Both the position numbers and the translations under genes were made by a program. The notes beneath the pieces are model-generated. The model was not told the DNA's origin. It saw nothing but the letters and a program-made list of their open reading frames with translations, and made no database searches. Source: Chelativorans sp. AA-79 (GTDB lineage: Bacteria; Pseudomonadota; Alphaproteobacteria; Rhizobiales; Rhizobiaceae). Taken from it: a DNA stretch of 64,000 bases. Positions within the stretch are counted from its first letter, which is position 1. Every line of letters starts with the position of its first letter. Of this stretch, positions 30,400 to 38,246 are shown in pieces. The stretch spans positions 124,001 through 188,000 of the forward strand of contig NZ_CP120361.1 in the NCBI RefSeq assembly GCF_029457495.1. Reading direction: 5' to 3'.

Positions 30400-30413
30400 A
30401 ACCTGAACCGCTC
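30400..30413. repeat. IS630 terminal inverted repeat, right
   Basis: AACCTGAACCGCTC, which is the complement of GAGCGGTTCAGGTT; followed by the TA target duplication. Confidence 0.9.
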
Positions 30414-31374
30414 TAGTGAAAGCTTGAATGAAGTGGCCGGCCGAGAGGTCACATACCGCCGCGAGTTCCGTCACGGAGAGTTTGCGGGCGAAATTCTCCC
30501 TCAGGTAGTTCTGTACGCGCCTGGCAGTCGCCACGGGAAGCCCGCCCTTCTTCCGGCTGGGCGGCACCGCGCGCCCCGTATAGTTGCGCAGAAGGTGAAT
30601 GCCGAAAATGGTGATCAGGGAGTCTACCATCAATTCGTTCGGCGGTTCGGCGCGCGTCAGCTCGGCCTTCAGCAACTGCGCCAACTGGAGGGCCTTCAAA
30701 TCGACCGTTCCGAACGGCGGCGGCTGGAGATCCCACGCGCTGCCGCCGAACTCGCTCTCCGCGAGTTCGATCATGCTTTCCGGCGTGATTGCCACTGCGA
30801 TATTTTCCCGGCGGGCAGACCAGCTGCTTCTGCTCTCGACGAAAGCGGGGCTGACGACGATCATCCCGAGCGGTGCGTCATAGGTCTGCGGCTTGTCGCT
30901 TCCGAACGAAGCCGTGATGCCGGACAGAGGCGCCAGCATTACGGCTGCGAAATGCATGTCGGACACGAAGGTTTGGGATCCGGCCGGGCGTACGGAATGG
31001 ACCGCGCCGCCCCGGAATGTCGTTACCCTTGGGCCGGCATTTTCAGGAATCACATCCAAAATACGAGGTTGTGCCGACGGACGGTCAGAAGAAAGCCGTC
31101 CATACGACAGTGCATTCACATGATGTTGCATCGGTAGCCGCCACCCGAATTATGTTTTTCTTACAGTCTCGGCTATTTCGGAGCCGATCGCAAGGTTGAT
31201 CGAGGCCTTGGCTGAAATCTCCCTTAGGGGATTGAGTATATTTGTAATTTTTCTCTGCATTCTGTGCAAAACGGCCGGAAAACTGCACTTTTACGACAGC
31301 GATACTTATGGTCTTCGTGGCCATGCGAGCACATCCCCGTGGCGATCGACCAGAAAAGTTGCGGACCTGCCAAG

Positions 31375-32694
31375 CTATCCGCCATGAATCAGCTTGTCCT
31401 GACGGGCCCGGAGTTCGGCAATCTTCGACCCCGCGGGCGGAGCGGCATTTTCATAGGTGAGAAGCTCGCCCTTGCCGACCGGCTTGAGAACCCGCCCGCC
31501 CTCCAGGAGGCCGCAGGGTACCGCTTTCGCCGCTCTTGCTTCCCCGGCCTGCATGATCCAGGCGCGATAGGAATATTCACCGATGGCGTCAAGCTTGTCG
31601 CCTGGCTTCAGGTCTTTCTTGGCCACCGCGCAAACCTCCGCCACCGGCCTAGCGAGCGGCACCATGTCGGCCTTGCCGTGGAGCACCACACGCGCGCAGG
31701 TGAGCGGCACTTCGAGAGACGTAAGATGATAGGGCCGATGGAAAGTGAAATAGGGGCCCTCGCCCATCTTGAGGTCCTCCATGCGCTCGCGGATGCGCGG
31801 ATGGGACATTTCCGCGATCACGAACACACCGGGTGCAACCCCTTTGCCGATCGAATAGTCCACCACGCCGCTGCGCGAAAGTATACCGCCATCCCTTTCC
31901 GGGATGAGCGTCCTGTTGAGTTCGCCGAGCGTAGCGGATGGACCGTGCATGCCGGGCCTGTCGGGCACGAGGCCGGTGGCGTTGGCTATTGCGGCCATCT
32001 CGACCATGGTCTTCGAGCCGTCGACGAACTCCACCAGCATGCGCACATTCATGTTTCGGCGCCGCGCTTCCTCGGCATAGTCGTCGGGGACGGCGCAGAT
32101 ATTGAGCGGGTTGTTCTTGCCCTTGCCTGCTGCGACAATCGGGTGGCCCATGGCGGAAACGAACTCGATCAGTTCCATGCACGCGGAAGGCTCGTCGCCG
32201 GCTCCCAACGAGTACGTGACGCCCAGACGGTCCGCTTCGCTCTTCAGATAGGCGCCGATGGTTACATCCGCCTCGACATTCATCATGACGAGGTGCTTCC
32301 CGTGCTCCATCGCCCGAAGGCCGATTTCCGCGCCGACGGCGGGAACACCGGTGGCGTCGACCACCACATCGATCAGGTCGCTTTCGATGATCCGGCTGGC
32401 GTCCGGCGTGACGGCGATCTTTCCGGCCTCGATCGCGCGTGTCATGGCGAGAGCACTGTCCACGGCCGTGGCGTGGCCGTCCTCCCGATAGGCGATTTCG
32501 ACAGCGATGAGTGCGGCTTCGGGTCGCAGCTCCGAGATCGCACCGATTTCTATTCCCCTCATATGCGCCACTCGGGCGACGATATCCGTTCCCATTTCGC
32601 CCGAACCGATCAGACCGATTCGGACAGGTTTTCCGGAATTCGCGCGTTCTTCCAAGTCTCGCGCGAGGCCAACCAGCGCAACATTGGTCGCCAT
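31375..32694 (-). CDS. COG4091-type NAD(P)-dependent oxidoreductase with SAF domain
   Basis: A 439-residue protein with an N-terminal Rossmann fold (RIGLIGSGEMGTDIVARV, about residues 25-42) like homoserine dehydrogenases and a C-terminal SAF-type domain (AVAKKDLKPGDKLDAIGEYSYRAW). The group is annotated as 'predicted homoserine dehydrogenase' or 'NAD(P)H-dependent oxidoreductase'. Several members act in carbohydrate or polyol catabolism, but the substrate here is open. The start at 32694 is selected for the GGGAGG 9 bases upstream. The region from 31132 to 31374 between it and the araC gene is AT-richer and holds no gene. Confidence 0.8.
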   Translation of the reverse strand: MATNVALVGLARDLEERANSGKPVRIGLIGSGEMGTDIVARVAHMRGIEIGAISELRPEAALIAVEIAYREDGHATAVDSALAMTRAIEAGKIAVTPDASRIIESDLIDVVVDATGVPAVGAEIGLRAMEHGKHLVMMNVEADVTIGAYLKSEADRLGVTYSLGAGDEPSACMELIEFVSAMGHPIVAAGKGKNNPLNICAVPDDYAEEARRRNMNVRMLVEFVDGSKTMVEMAAIANATGLVPDRPGMHGPSATLGELNRTLIPERDGGILSRSGVVDYSIGKGVAPGVFVIAEMSHPRIRERMEDLKMGEGPYFTFHRPYHLTSLEVPLTCARVVLHGKADMVPLARPVAEVCAVAKKDLKPGDKLDAIGEYSYRAWIMQAGEARAAKAVPCGLLEGGRVLKPVGKGELLTYENAAPPAGSKIAELRARQDKLIHGG

Positions 32695-32823
32695 TGAATG
32701 CAAACCTCCCGAAACGGTCACAGCGTTGTACGATCGTTAATGGGCCGGGAGCCGAGCCGCCGTCAAGAACGGCGCCATGCTGCGGTGCGACAGAATTGCA
32801 CGGCTGACATGCAAAATGGCCCT

Positions 32824-32852
32824 TTAAACGGCACCGCGGCCAGCCTATGTAA
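32824..32852 (+). promoter_or_regulatory. Weak candidate promoter of the sRNA
   Basis: TATGTA (32847-32852) is a fair -10 element; 17 bases upstream is TTTAAA (32824-32829), a poor -35. The predicted start (about 32,859) lies directly before the first hairpin of the sRNA. Confidence 0.3.
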
Positions 32853-32858
32853 CCGCCA

Positions 32859-32982
32859 AGTTCTCGACGAGGTTCTTCCCTCCTCCCAATCCTCGTCGAG
32901 CCGCGGTCAGCCCATCCTCCTCCCGGGCTGACCGAACCAAAAGGCACCCGTCGGATCTCCTCCCCCGGCGGGTGCTTTTTTG
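32859..32982 (+). ncRNA. Probable alpha-r14 / 'cuckoo' family small RNA with three anti-SD hairpin loops
   Basis: There are three consecutive stem-loops. (1) CTCGACGAGG (32864-32873) pairs perfectly with 32891-32900; the loop contains CCTCCTCCC. (2) CGGTCAGCCC (32904-32913) pairs perfectly with 32925-32934; the loop contains CCTCCTCCC. (3) The stem at 32944-32954 pairs with 32965-32975 (one G-U), with CTCCTCCC in the loop, followed by six T (32976-32981) as an intrinsic terminator. CCUCCUCCC in hairpin loops is the hallmark of alphaproteobacterial 'cuckoo' RNAs (alpha-r14), which are thought to compete at Shine-Dalgarno sites. The length of about 120 nt also fits. The 5' end is estimated. Confidence 0.8.
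32944..32981 (+). terminator. Intrinsic terminator ending the sRNA
   Basis: The stem GCACCCGTCGG/CCGGCGGGTGC, with one G-U pair, is followed by six T. It is the third hairpin of the sRNA and also insulates the glycosidase promoter downstream. Confidence 0.85.
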
Positions 32983-33022
32983 TTCTAACCGCGAGTGACG
33001 GGGAACGCCGCTCACACGCCAC

Positions 33023-33048
33023 GGAACATTCGGCTCGCGTGCGGCGTT
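33023..33048 (+). promoter_or_regulatory. Exact EcfG-type promoter of the first GH13 gene
   Basis: GGAAC (33023-33027), 17 bases, CGTT (33045-33048). It lies within a larger 11-bp inverted repeat (GGGAACGCCGC at 33001-33011 and its complement at 33041-33051). Predicted start about 33,055; leader of about 27 bases to the ATG at 33082. Confidence 0.7.
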
Positions 33049-33081
33049 CCCGGCCTGTTGGGAACACGGCGGAATCGCATC

Positions 33082-34713
33082 ATGCAGCACACGTCCCGTC
33101 CGGGCCAGATCGCGAAGACACATTCCGAAACCGAACCATGGTGGCAGCGCGGGGTCATCTATCAGGTCTATCCGCGTTCGTTCCAGGACAGCGACGGCGA
33201 TGGGATCGGCGATCTGCGCGGCATCATAGACCGGCTCGATTACCTTGTCTGGCTGGGGGTCGACGCAATCTGGGTATCGCCCATCTTTCCTTCGCCGATG
33301 GCCGATTTCGGCTATGACATCGCAGACTACCGCGGCATCGATCCGCGCTTCGGCACGGTGGCCGACTTCGACCGACTTCTCCTGGAGGCGCATCGGCGCG
33401 GCCTGCGGGTGCTGCTCGATTTCGTGCCCAACCATACTTCCGACCGTCATCCCTGGTTTCTGGAATCCCGTAGCTCGCGCCAAAATCCCCGGCGCGATTT
33501 CTATCTCTGGCACGATGCCGCTCCTGATGGCGGACCGCCGAACAACTGGCGGAGCGAGTTCGGCGGCAGCGCCTGGCAGTGGGACGAACACACGGGCCAA
33601 TACTACTATCACGCATTCCTGAAGGAGCAGCCGGACCTCAACTGGCGCAATCCGCAGGTGCGCCGGGAGATGTATGACATATTGCGCTTCTGGCTCGACA
33701 AGGGAGTGGACGGTTTTCGGGTGGATGTCATGTGGCATCTCATCAAGGATGCCGAATTTCGCGACAACCCGCCAAATCCCGACTGGACGGAGGAGATGCC
33801 GCCGCACAAGAAAGTGCTCCCGCTCTACTCCACGGATCAGCCGGAGGTGCACGAAGTCGTCTCCGAAATGCGTGGGGTGCTCGAGGAATACGGGAGCGAT
33901 CGGCTCCTGATCGGCGAAATCTACCTGCCCGTCGCCCGCCTCGTCGGCTATTACGGCCGCGATCTGCGCGGCGCGCATTTGCCTTTCAATTTCCATCTCA
34001 TCCAGGCTCAGTGGGACGCGCGGCATATCGAGCGCCAGATCGCCGAATACGAGGCAGCCTTGCCGGAGGGTGGCTGGCCGAACTGGGTGCTGAGCAACCA
34101 CGACAAGCCGCGCATCGCAGCCCGGGTCGGGCGCAAGCAAGCACGGGTCGCCGCCATGATGCTGCTTACTCTGCGCGGCACGCCCACGATCTACTACGGC
34201 GACGAAATCGGCATGGACGACGTCCCGATCCCTGCTGACCGGGTACAGGACCCCTTCGAAAGGCGTGTCCCCGGCAAAGGCTTCGGGCGGGATCCGCAGC
34301 GCACCCCGATGCAGTGGGACAGGGGCGCGAATGCCGGTTTCACCATTGGTTCGCCCTGGCTGCCTCTCGCGTCGGACCGGGACAAATTCAATGTAGAGGC
34401 GGAGCGGGAAGATCCCCGCTCCGTGCTGGCCCTCTATCGTCGTCTCCTGGGCTTGCGGCGCAAGCGCGACGCGCTCGCCATCGGCCGATACGCCGCGGTT
34501 CAGGCGTCAGGCAACATGCTCGCCTATCTCCGTGAAACGGAAGAGGAGCGCTATCTGGTCGCGCTCAACCTGGGGGCCGAGCCTGCCGCTCTTGAGCTTC
34601 CCGGACCGTGCCGCATCCTGGTCAGCACCGAAAACAGAAAAGAAGGCGAGCCTATCGCCGGCAAGCTCGACCTTGCCGGGAACGAAGGTGTGCTGGCCGA
34701 AATGGCCGAGTAG
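33082..34713 (+). CDS. Glycoside hydrolase family 13 protein (alpha-glucosidase type)
   Basis: A 543-residue (beta/alpha)8 enzyme acting on alpha-glucosidic bonds. All GH13 regions are seen: DFVPNHTSDRH (region I), GFRVDVMWHL with the nucleophile Asp (II), LLIGEIY with the acid/base Glu (III) and SNHDKPR (IV). It starts WWQRGVIYQVYPRSFQDSDGDGIGDL, typical of oligo-1,6-glucosidase/alpha-glucosidase. No secretion signal, so it acts in the cytoplasm, possibly on trehalose-related or storage oligosaccharides. The start at 33082 follows the exact EcfG promoter, implying stress induction. Confidence 0.88.
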   Translation: MQHTSRPGQIAKTHSETEPWWQRGVIYQVYPRSFQDSDGDGIGDLRGIIDRLDYLVWLGVDAIWVSPIFPSPMADFGYDIADYRGIDPRFGTVADFDRLLLEAHRRGLRVLLDFVPNHTSDRHPWFLESRSSRQNPRRDFYLWHDAAPDGGPPNNWRSEFGGSAWQWDEHTGQYYYHAFLKEQPDLNWRNPQVRREMYDILRFWLDKGVDGFRVDVMWHLIKDAEFRDNPPNPDWTEEMPPHKKVLPLYSTDQPEVHEVVSEMRGVLEEYGSDRLLIGEIYLPVARLVGYYGRDLRGAHLPFNFHLIQAQWDARHIERQIAEYEAALPEGGWPNWVLSNHDKPRIAARVGRKQARVAAMMLLTLRGTPTIYYGDEIGMDDVPIPADRVQDPFERRVPGKGFGRDPQRTPMQWDRGANAGFTIGSPWLPLASDRDKFNVEAEREDPRSVLALYRRLLGLRRKRDALAIGRYAAVQASGNMLAYLRETEEERYLVALNLGAEPAALELPGPCRILVSTENRKEGEPIAGKLDLAGNEGVLAEMAE

Positions 34714-34727
34714 GCGCAGCCACGCCC

Positions 34728-34752
34728 GGAACGTTCCCGCAGCAAGCGCGTT
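34728..34752 (+). promoter_or_regulatory. Exact EcfG-type promoter of the second GH13 gene
   Basis: GGAAC (34728-34732), 16 bases, CGTT (34749-34752), in the 79-base gap between the two GH13 genes. Predicted start about 34,759, 34 bases ahead of the ATG at 34793. Confidence 0.65.
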
Positions 34753-34792
34753 GGCCCGCAGGTTCTTCGGATATCAGCGACGTTAAAGGCTC

Positions 34793-36424
34793 ATGGATAA
34801 ATGTTGGTGGAAGGATGCGGTCATCTATGCCGTCGACGTGGAACGCTTCTTCGATTCCGACGGCGATGGAATCGGTGATTTCAAAGGGCTCGCATCGAAG
34901 CTGGGATATATCTCCGATCTTGGTGTGACCTGCATCTGGCTGATGCCCTTCTATCCCTCTTCGGGAAGGGATAACGGGTACGATATCACCGACTACCTGC
35001 GCGTAGACACACGCTTCGGCCTCTTCGAGGACTTCCTGGAATTCGTGCACCGGGCGGGAGAGTACGGAATCCGTATTGTCGTCGATCTCGTGGTTCACCA
35101 TACGTCGACCCAGCATCCCTGGTTTCAGGCCGGCAGGCATAACGAGTCGTCGAGCTACAGGGACTATTACGTGTGGACGCACAATCCTCCGCCGACTCCG
35201 CCCGGCAAAGGCACCATTTTTCCTGGCGAGGAGGAGACGGTCTGGACCTATGACGACGTGGCGCGCGCCTATTACCACCATCGCTTCTATCACTTCGAAC
35301 CGGGGCTGAACCACGCGAACCCCGAGGTGCGCGCTGAGATCATCCGCATTGTGGATTACTGGTTGAGTTTCGGAGTAGCAGGATTCCGCGTGGATGCCGC
35401 TTCGCATATCGAAGAGGACCCCCTGTCGAAAACGGGCAAGGAGCAGACCTCACCCGACGTGCTGAGAGAGATTTACGACCGCGCGTCGGGTTTCAAGTCC
35501 GACGTGGTGCTTCTCGGCGAAGTCGACGAAACACCTGAAAAACTCGAAAAGTTCTTCGACGGCACACGGTTGGACATGATGTTCAACTTTCTGCTCAACT
35601 GCCACATGATGCTTTCCCTGGCTTCCGAAACGGCAGAGCCCCTGCAGCGCGGGCTCGCGTTACAGCCAGTGCCGCCGCCGAACGGCCAGTGGGCCAACTT
35701 CCTGCGCAATTTCGACGAGGCCGACCTGGAGCGGCTGTCGCCGCAGGAACTCGAATTCGTTCTCGATCGTTTCGCGCCCGACGAAAGAATGCGCATCTAC
35801 GATCGCGGGATCAGAAGGCGCCTCGCTCCCATGCTGGGCGGAGATCCCCGGCGGATAAAAATGGCGATGAGCCTTCTCTTCTCCATGCCGGGCGCGCCGC
35901 TCGTTGTCTATGGCGACGAAATCGGCATGGGAGAGGACCTTTCCCAGGATGGGCGCAATTCCGTGCGCTCGCCGATGCAGTGGACCGGCGGTCACAACGC
36001 CGGCTTCTCCTCGGCCCAGAAGAACAAGCTCGTGCAGGCTGTGATCGAGGACGGCCCTTTCGGCTACGGGAAGGTCAATGTCGAAGCCCAGACCCAGGAT
36101 AAGGATTCACTGCTGTCCTTCGTAAAGAAGCTGGTGAAAATCCGCCGCCAACGCATCGAGATCGGTTCCGGGTTCTGTGCGTTTCTCGAAAGCGGTTCGG
36201 ATCACGTCCTGGCACACCATTACAAGTCCGAATTCGCACCTTTGGTACTGCTGCACAACCTCAAGGGTGACGAGGCGGAGGTAAACGTGCCGCTGCCTCC
36301 CGGCGCAACGAGATTGGCGGCGCTCGTGGGAGACGAGCCGCCAGCCGTTGAGAACGGCCGCCTGCGGCTCACACTCGAACCTTATGGCCTGCGCTGGTTT
36401 GGTCTGCCGCATGAGGGAGGCTGA
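34793..36424 (+). CDS. Glycoside hydrolase family 13 protein (trehalose synthase-like)
   Basis: A 543-residue GH13 enzyme with the trehalose synthase-like opening WWKDAVIYAVDVERFFDSDGDG. Region I DLVVHHTSTQHPW, region II GFRVDAASHIEED and region III LLGEVDETPEKLEKF are intact. Region IV reads FLRNFDEADLERL instead of the usual FLRNHDE, so the conserved His is Phe (residue 307). The Asp after it is kept. No signal peptide. It has its own exact EcfG promoter, and with the first GH13 gene it may adjust trehalose or maltose pools under stress (inferred). Confidence 0.85.
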   Translation: MDKCWWKDAVIYAVDVERFFDSDGDGIGDFKGLASKLGYISDLGVTCIWLMPFYPSSGRDNGYDITDYLRVDTRFGLFEDFLEFVHRAGEYGIRIVVDLVVHHTSTQHPWFQAGRHNESSSYRDYYVWTHNPPPTPPGKGTIFPGEEETVWTYDDVARAYYHHRFYHFEPGLNHANPEVRAEIIRIVDYWLSFGVAGFRVDAASHIEEDPLSKTGKEQTSPDVLREIYDRASGFKSDVVLLGEVDETPEKLEKFFDGTRLDMMFNFLLNCHMMLSLASETAEPLQRGLALQPVPPPNGQWANFLRNFDEADLERLSPQELEFVLDRFAPDERMRIYDRGIRRRLAPMLGGDPRRIKMAMSLLFSMPGAPLVVYGDEIGMGEDLSQDGRNSVRSPMQWTGGHNAGFSSAQKNKLVQAVIEDGPFGYGKVNVEAQTQDKDSLLSFVKKLVKIRRQRIEIGSGFCAFLESGSDHVLAHHYKSEFAPLVLLHNLKGDEAEVNVPLPPGATRLAALVGDEPPAVENGRLRLTLEPYGLRWFGLPHEGG

Positions 36425-36448
36425 CACGCTTCGAAACGGGAGATTCTC

Positions 36449-37474
36449 ATGAGAAGGAGCAAGCGCACCCGCCCTCGCATCGTCGCAATCACGGGCGCTT
36501 CCGCAGGCATGGGGCGCGCCACGGCCCACCGATTCGTCCGTTCGGGTGCTGCGGTTGCGCTGATCGCGCGCGATCAAGCCGCATTGGAGGAGACGCGGGC
36601 CGAGCTGGAAGCTCTCGGCGGGAAAGTCATGGCCATTCCGCTTGACGTCGCAGATGCGGACGCGCTCTTCGCTGCCGCGCGCGACATCGAGGCGGAGCTG
36701 GGGCCCATCGATGTCTGGGTCAATGACGCCATGGCAACGATGTTCGCGCCGGTCTCGGACATGACGCCGGAGGAGTTCCGTCGGGTCACGGAAACTACAT
36801 ATCTGGGTTTCGTGCATGGGACCATGGCGGCGCTGCAGCAGATGAGCCGGCGCAACCAGGGTGTGATCGTGCAGGTCGGCTCCTCGCTCGCCTATCGCGG
36901 GATTCCCCTGCAGTCGGCTTATTGCGGTGCGAAGCATGCGATTCGCGGCTTCACCGATTCGCTGCGTTGCGAGCTTATCCACGCAAGAAGCCGGATCCAG
37001 CTTACGATGGTGCATCTGCCGGCGATCAACACGCCGCAATTCGATTGGGCTCGTACGCGCCTGCCGCACGAGCCACGGCCCGTCGCTCCCGTTTTTCAGC
37101 CGGAGGTAGCGGCCGACGCGATCTATCATGCGTCGCGCAATCCACATCGGGAGGTGTGGCTCGGCGCGAGCACCGCAAAGCTGATCCTGGCAAACGCGCT
37201 CGCGCCCTGGTGTCTGGACCGCTATCTCGCGCGCACCTGCTATAGCGGGCAGCAAAGAAGGGCGAAGCTGCCATCCGGCCGTCCGGACAACCTGTTCCAC
37301 CCGGTGCACGGCCCCCATCGGATGCATGGATCGTTCGACAGTGAGGCGTCGGCTTCGGCGCAAGCCTTTTCCGGAAATGCGACGAGACTCGCAGCCGCGG
37401 TGGCAGGTTTCGGCGTGGCGCTTGCCGCCGGAATTCTGGCGCGCAGCATTCTTTCGTTGCCGCCAAAACGGTGA
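36449..37474 (+). CDS. SDR family oxidoreductase with C-terminal membrane segment
   Basis: A 341-residue classical short-chain dehydrogenase: TGASAGMGRATA (cofactor site, about residues 15-26), the NDAM region in place of NNAG, a Ser at GSSLAYRG, and YCGAKHA for the catalytic Tyr/Lys. The extended C-terminus ends with a hydrophobic segment (VAGFGVALAAGILARSIL), so it may be membrane-attached. GGGAGA precedes the ATG. It starts 24 bases after the second GH13 gene and may share its EcfG promoter. Confidence 0.85.
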   Translation: MRRSKRTRPRIVAITGASAGMGRATAHRFVRSGAAVALIARDQAALEETRAELEALGGKVMAIPLDVADADALFAAARDIEAELGPIDVWVNDAMATMFAPVSDMTPEEFRRVTETTYLGFVHGTMAALQQMSRRNQGVIVQVGSSLAYRGIPLQSAYCGAKHAIRGFTDSLRCELIHARSRIQLTMVHLPAINTPQFDWARTRLPHEPRPVAPVFQPEVAADAIYHASRNPHREVWLGASTAKLILANALAPWCLDRYLARTCYSGQQRRAKLPSGRPDNLFHPVHGPHRMHGSFDSEASASAQAFSGNATRLAAAVAGFGVALAAGILARSILSLPPKR

Positions 37475-37507
37475 GTTGCTCCGTCTCCCCGGTTCGACGG
37501 ATTGCTT

Positions 37508-37533
37508 GGAACAATCCCGGGCAGGGCCGGGTT
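37508..37533 (+). promoter_or_regulatory. Near-consensus EcfG-type promoter before the SRPBCC gene
   Basis: GGAAC (37508-37512), 17 bases, then GGTT (37530-37533), one base off CGTT. Predicted start about 37,540, ahead of AAGGAG and the ATG at 37571. Confidence 0.45.
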
Positions 37534-37570
37534 CGGGCCGCATCGCAGAAGGCTCGGCAAGGAGCGTTCC

Positions 37571-38230
37571 ATGACTTATCGACATCAGTACCGGGCTGGC
37601 GGCCGCGCATTCGCGGCAGGCATGCTGGGCGCCGCTGCCGGCGCCGTGATCCTCGTGGCCGCCCGCAACATGATGAAGGACAGGCATCCCCTCGAGCCGG
37701 AGGACGCCCCGCGTCGGGCTTGGCGCCGCCATGCCAGTCGCAACTGGCGCGAGGGGGCGGTCGTCGGGCGGGCCATCACCGTCAACGCCCCGCGCGAGGA
37801 GGTTTATTCGCGCTGGCGCGACTTCTCCACTTTCCCGAATTTCATGGAGAACGTGATCTCGGTCACGTCGCTGGATCAGACCCGGTCGCGTTGGGTGGTC
37901 GAGGGACCGGCCGGCAGTACGGTCGAGTTCGAGACGAAGATCATTGAGGATAGGCCCGGCGAGCTTATCGCCTGGGAGTCGGATGAGGATGCGGAAATCC
38001 GCAACAGCGGCAGGGTGACGTTTCGTGATGCGCCCGGCGGGCGCGGCACCCAGATCGAGGCCGTCATTTCCTATGACCCGCCGGGCGGCGCGGTTGGCCG
38101 CATGGCGGCAAAGCTTTTCCGCAAGGAACCGGGCATCCAGGCAAAGCGCGAACTTCGGCGCTTCAAGCAGTTGATGGAAACGGGCGAGATCGCCACCGCG
38201 GCTGCGGGTCCCGCAGCGCCCCGCGCCTAA
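37571..38230 (+). CDS. SRPBCC (polyketide cyclase/dehydrase-like) family protein
   Basis: A 219-residue protein. A membrane segment lies at about residues 13-31 ([18 protein letters not shown]), followed by a START-like SRPBCC domain: [25 protein letters not shown], then [17 protein letters not shown] and [13 protein letters not shown]. Such domains bind hydrophobic ligands; no specific ligand is known. AAGGAG lies 6 bases before the ATG. It heads an SRPBCC-ADH-SDR series with small gaps and a near-consensus stress promoter. Confidence 0.83.
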   Translation: MTYRHQYRAGGRAFAAGMLGAAAGAVILVAARNMMKDRHPLEPEDAPRRAWRRHASRNWREGAVVGRAITVNAPREEVYSRWRDFSTFPNFMENVISVTSLDQTRSRWVVEGPAGSTVEFETKIIEDRPGELIAWESDEDAEIRNSGRVTFRDAPGGRGTQIEAVISYDPPGGAVGRMAAKLFRKEPGIQAKRELRRFKQLMETGEIATAAAGPAAPRA

Positions 38231-38246
38231 CGGAAAAGGGACAGCA

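Larger units (their letters stand above)
29369..30413 (-). mobile_element. IS630 family insertion sequence (1,045 bp)
   Basis: Terminal inverted repeats GAGCCTTTCAGGTT (29369-29382) and the complement of GAGCGGTTCAGGTT (30400-30413) differ at two positions. The element is flanked by TA on both sides (29367-29368 and 30414-30415), the target duplication of IS630/Tc1-type elements. It encodes one transposase in two overlapping frames on the minus strand. It inserted in the araC-type gene. Confidence 0.95.
29173..31131 (-). pseudogene. AraC-type regulator gene, split by an IS630 element
   Basis: The 5' part (31131 down to 30414) encodes an AraC N-terminal domain and the first helix-turn-helix (VTELAAVCDLSAGHFIQAF). 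The 3' part (29368 down to 29173) encodes the second helix-turn-helix (MTIAEVAYLSGFSSQSHLTSAMRRY). Removing the IS and one copy of the TA duplication rejoins the frame exactly, giving HFIQAFTKTFGEPPHRYLV, a normal AraC C-terminal domain. As it stands, neither part contains both recognition helices, so DNA binding is presumably lost. The start at 31131 is the first in-frame ATG and is uncertain. Confidence 0.9.

Noticed and set aside
31264..32697. A 477-codon plus-strand ORF
   Set aside because: It is exactly antisense to the COG4091 oxidoreductase gene; the translation has no recognisable domain and arises from codon bias in GC-rich DNA.
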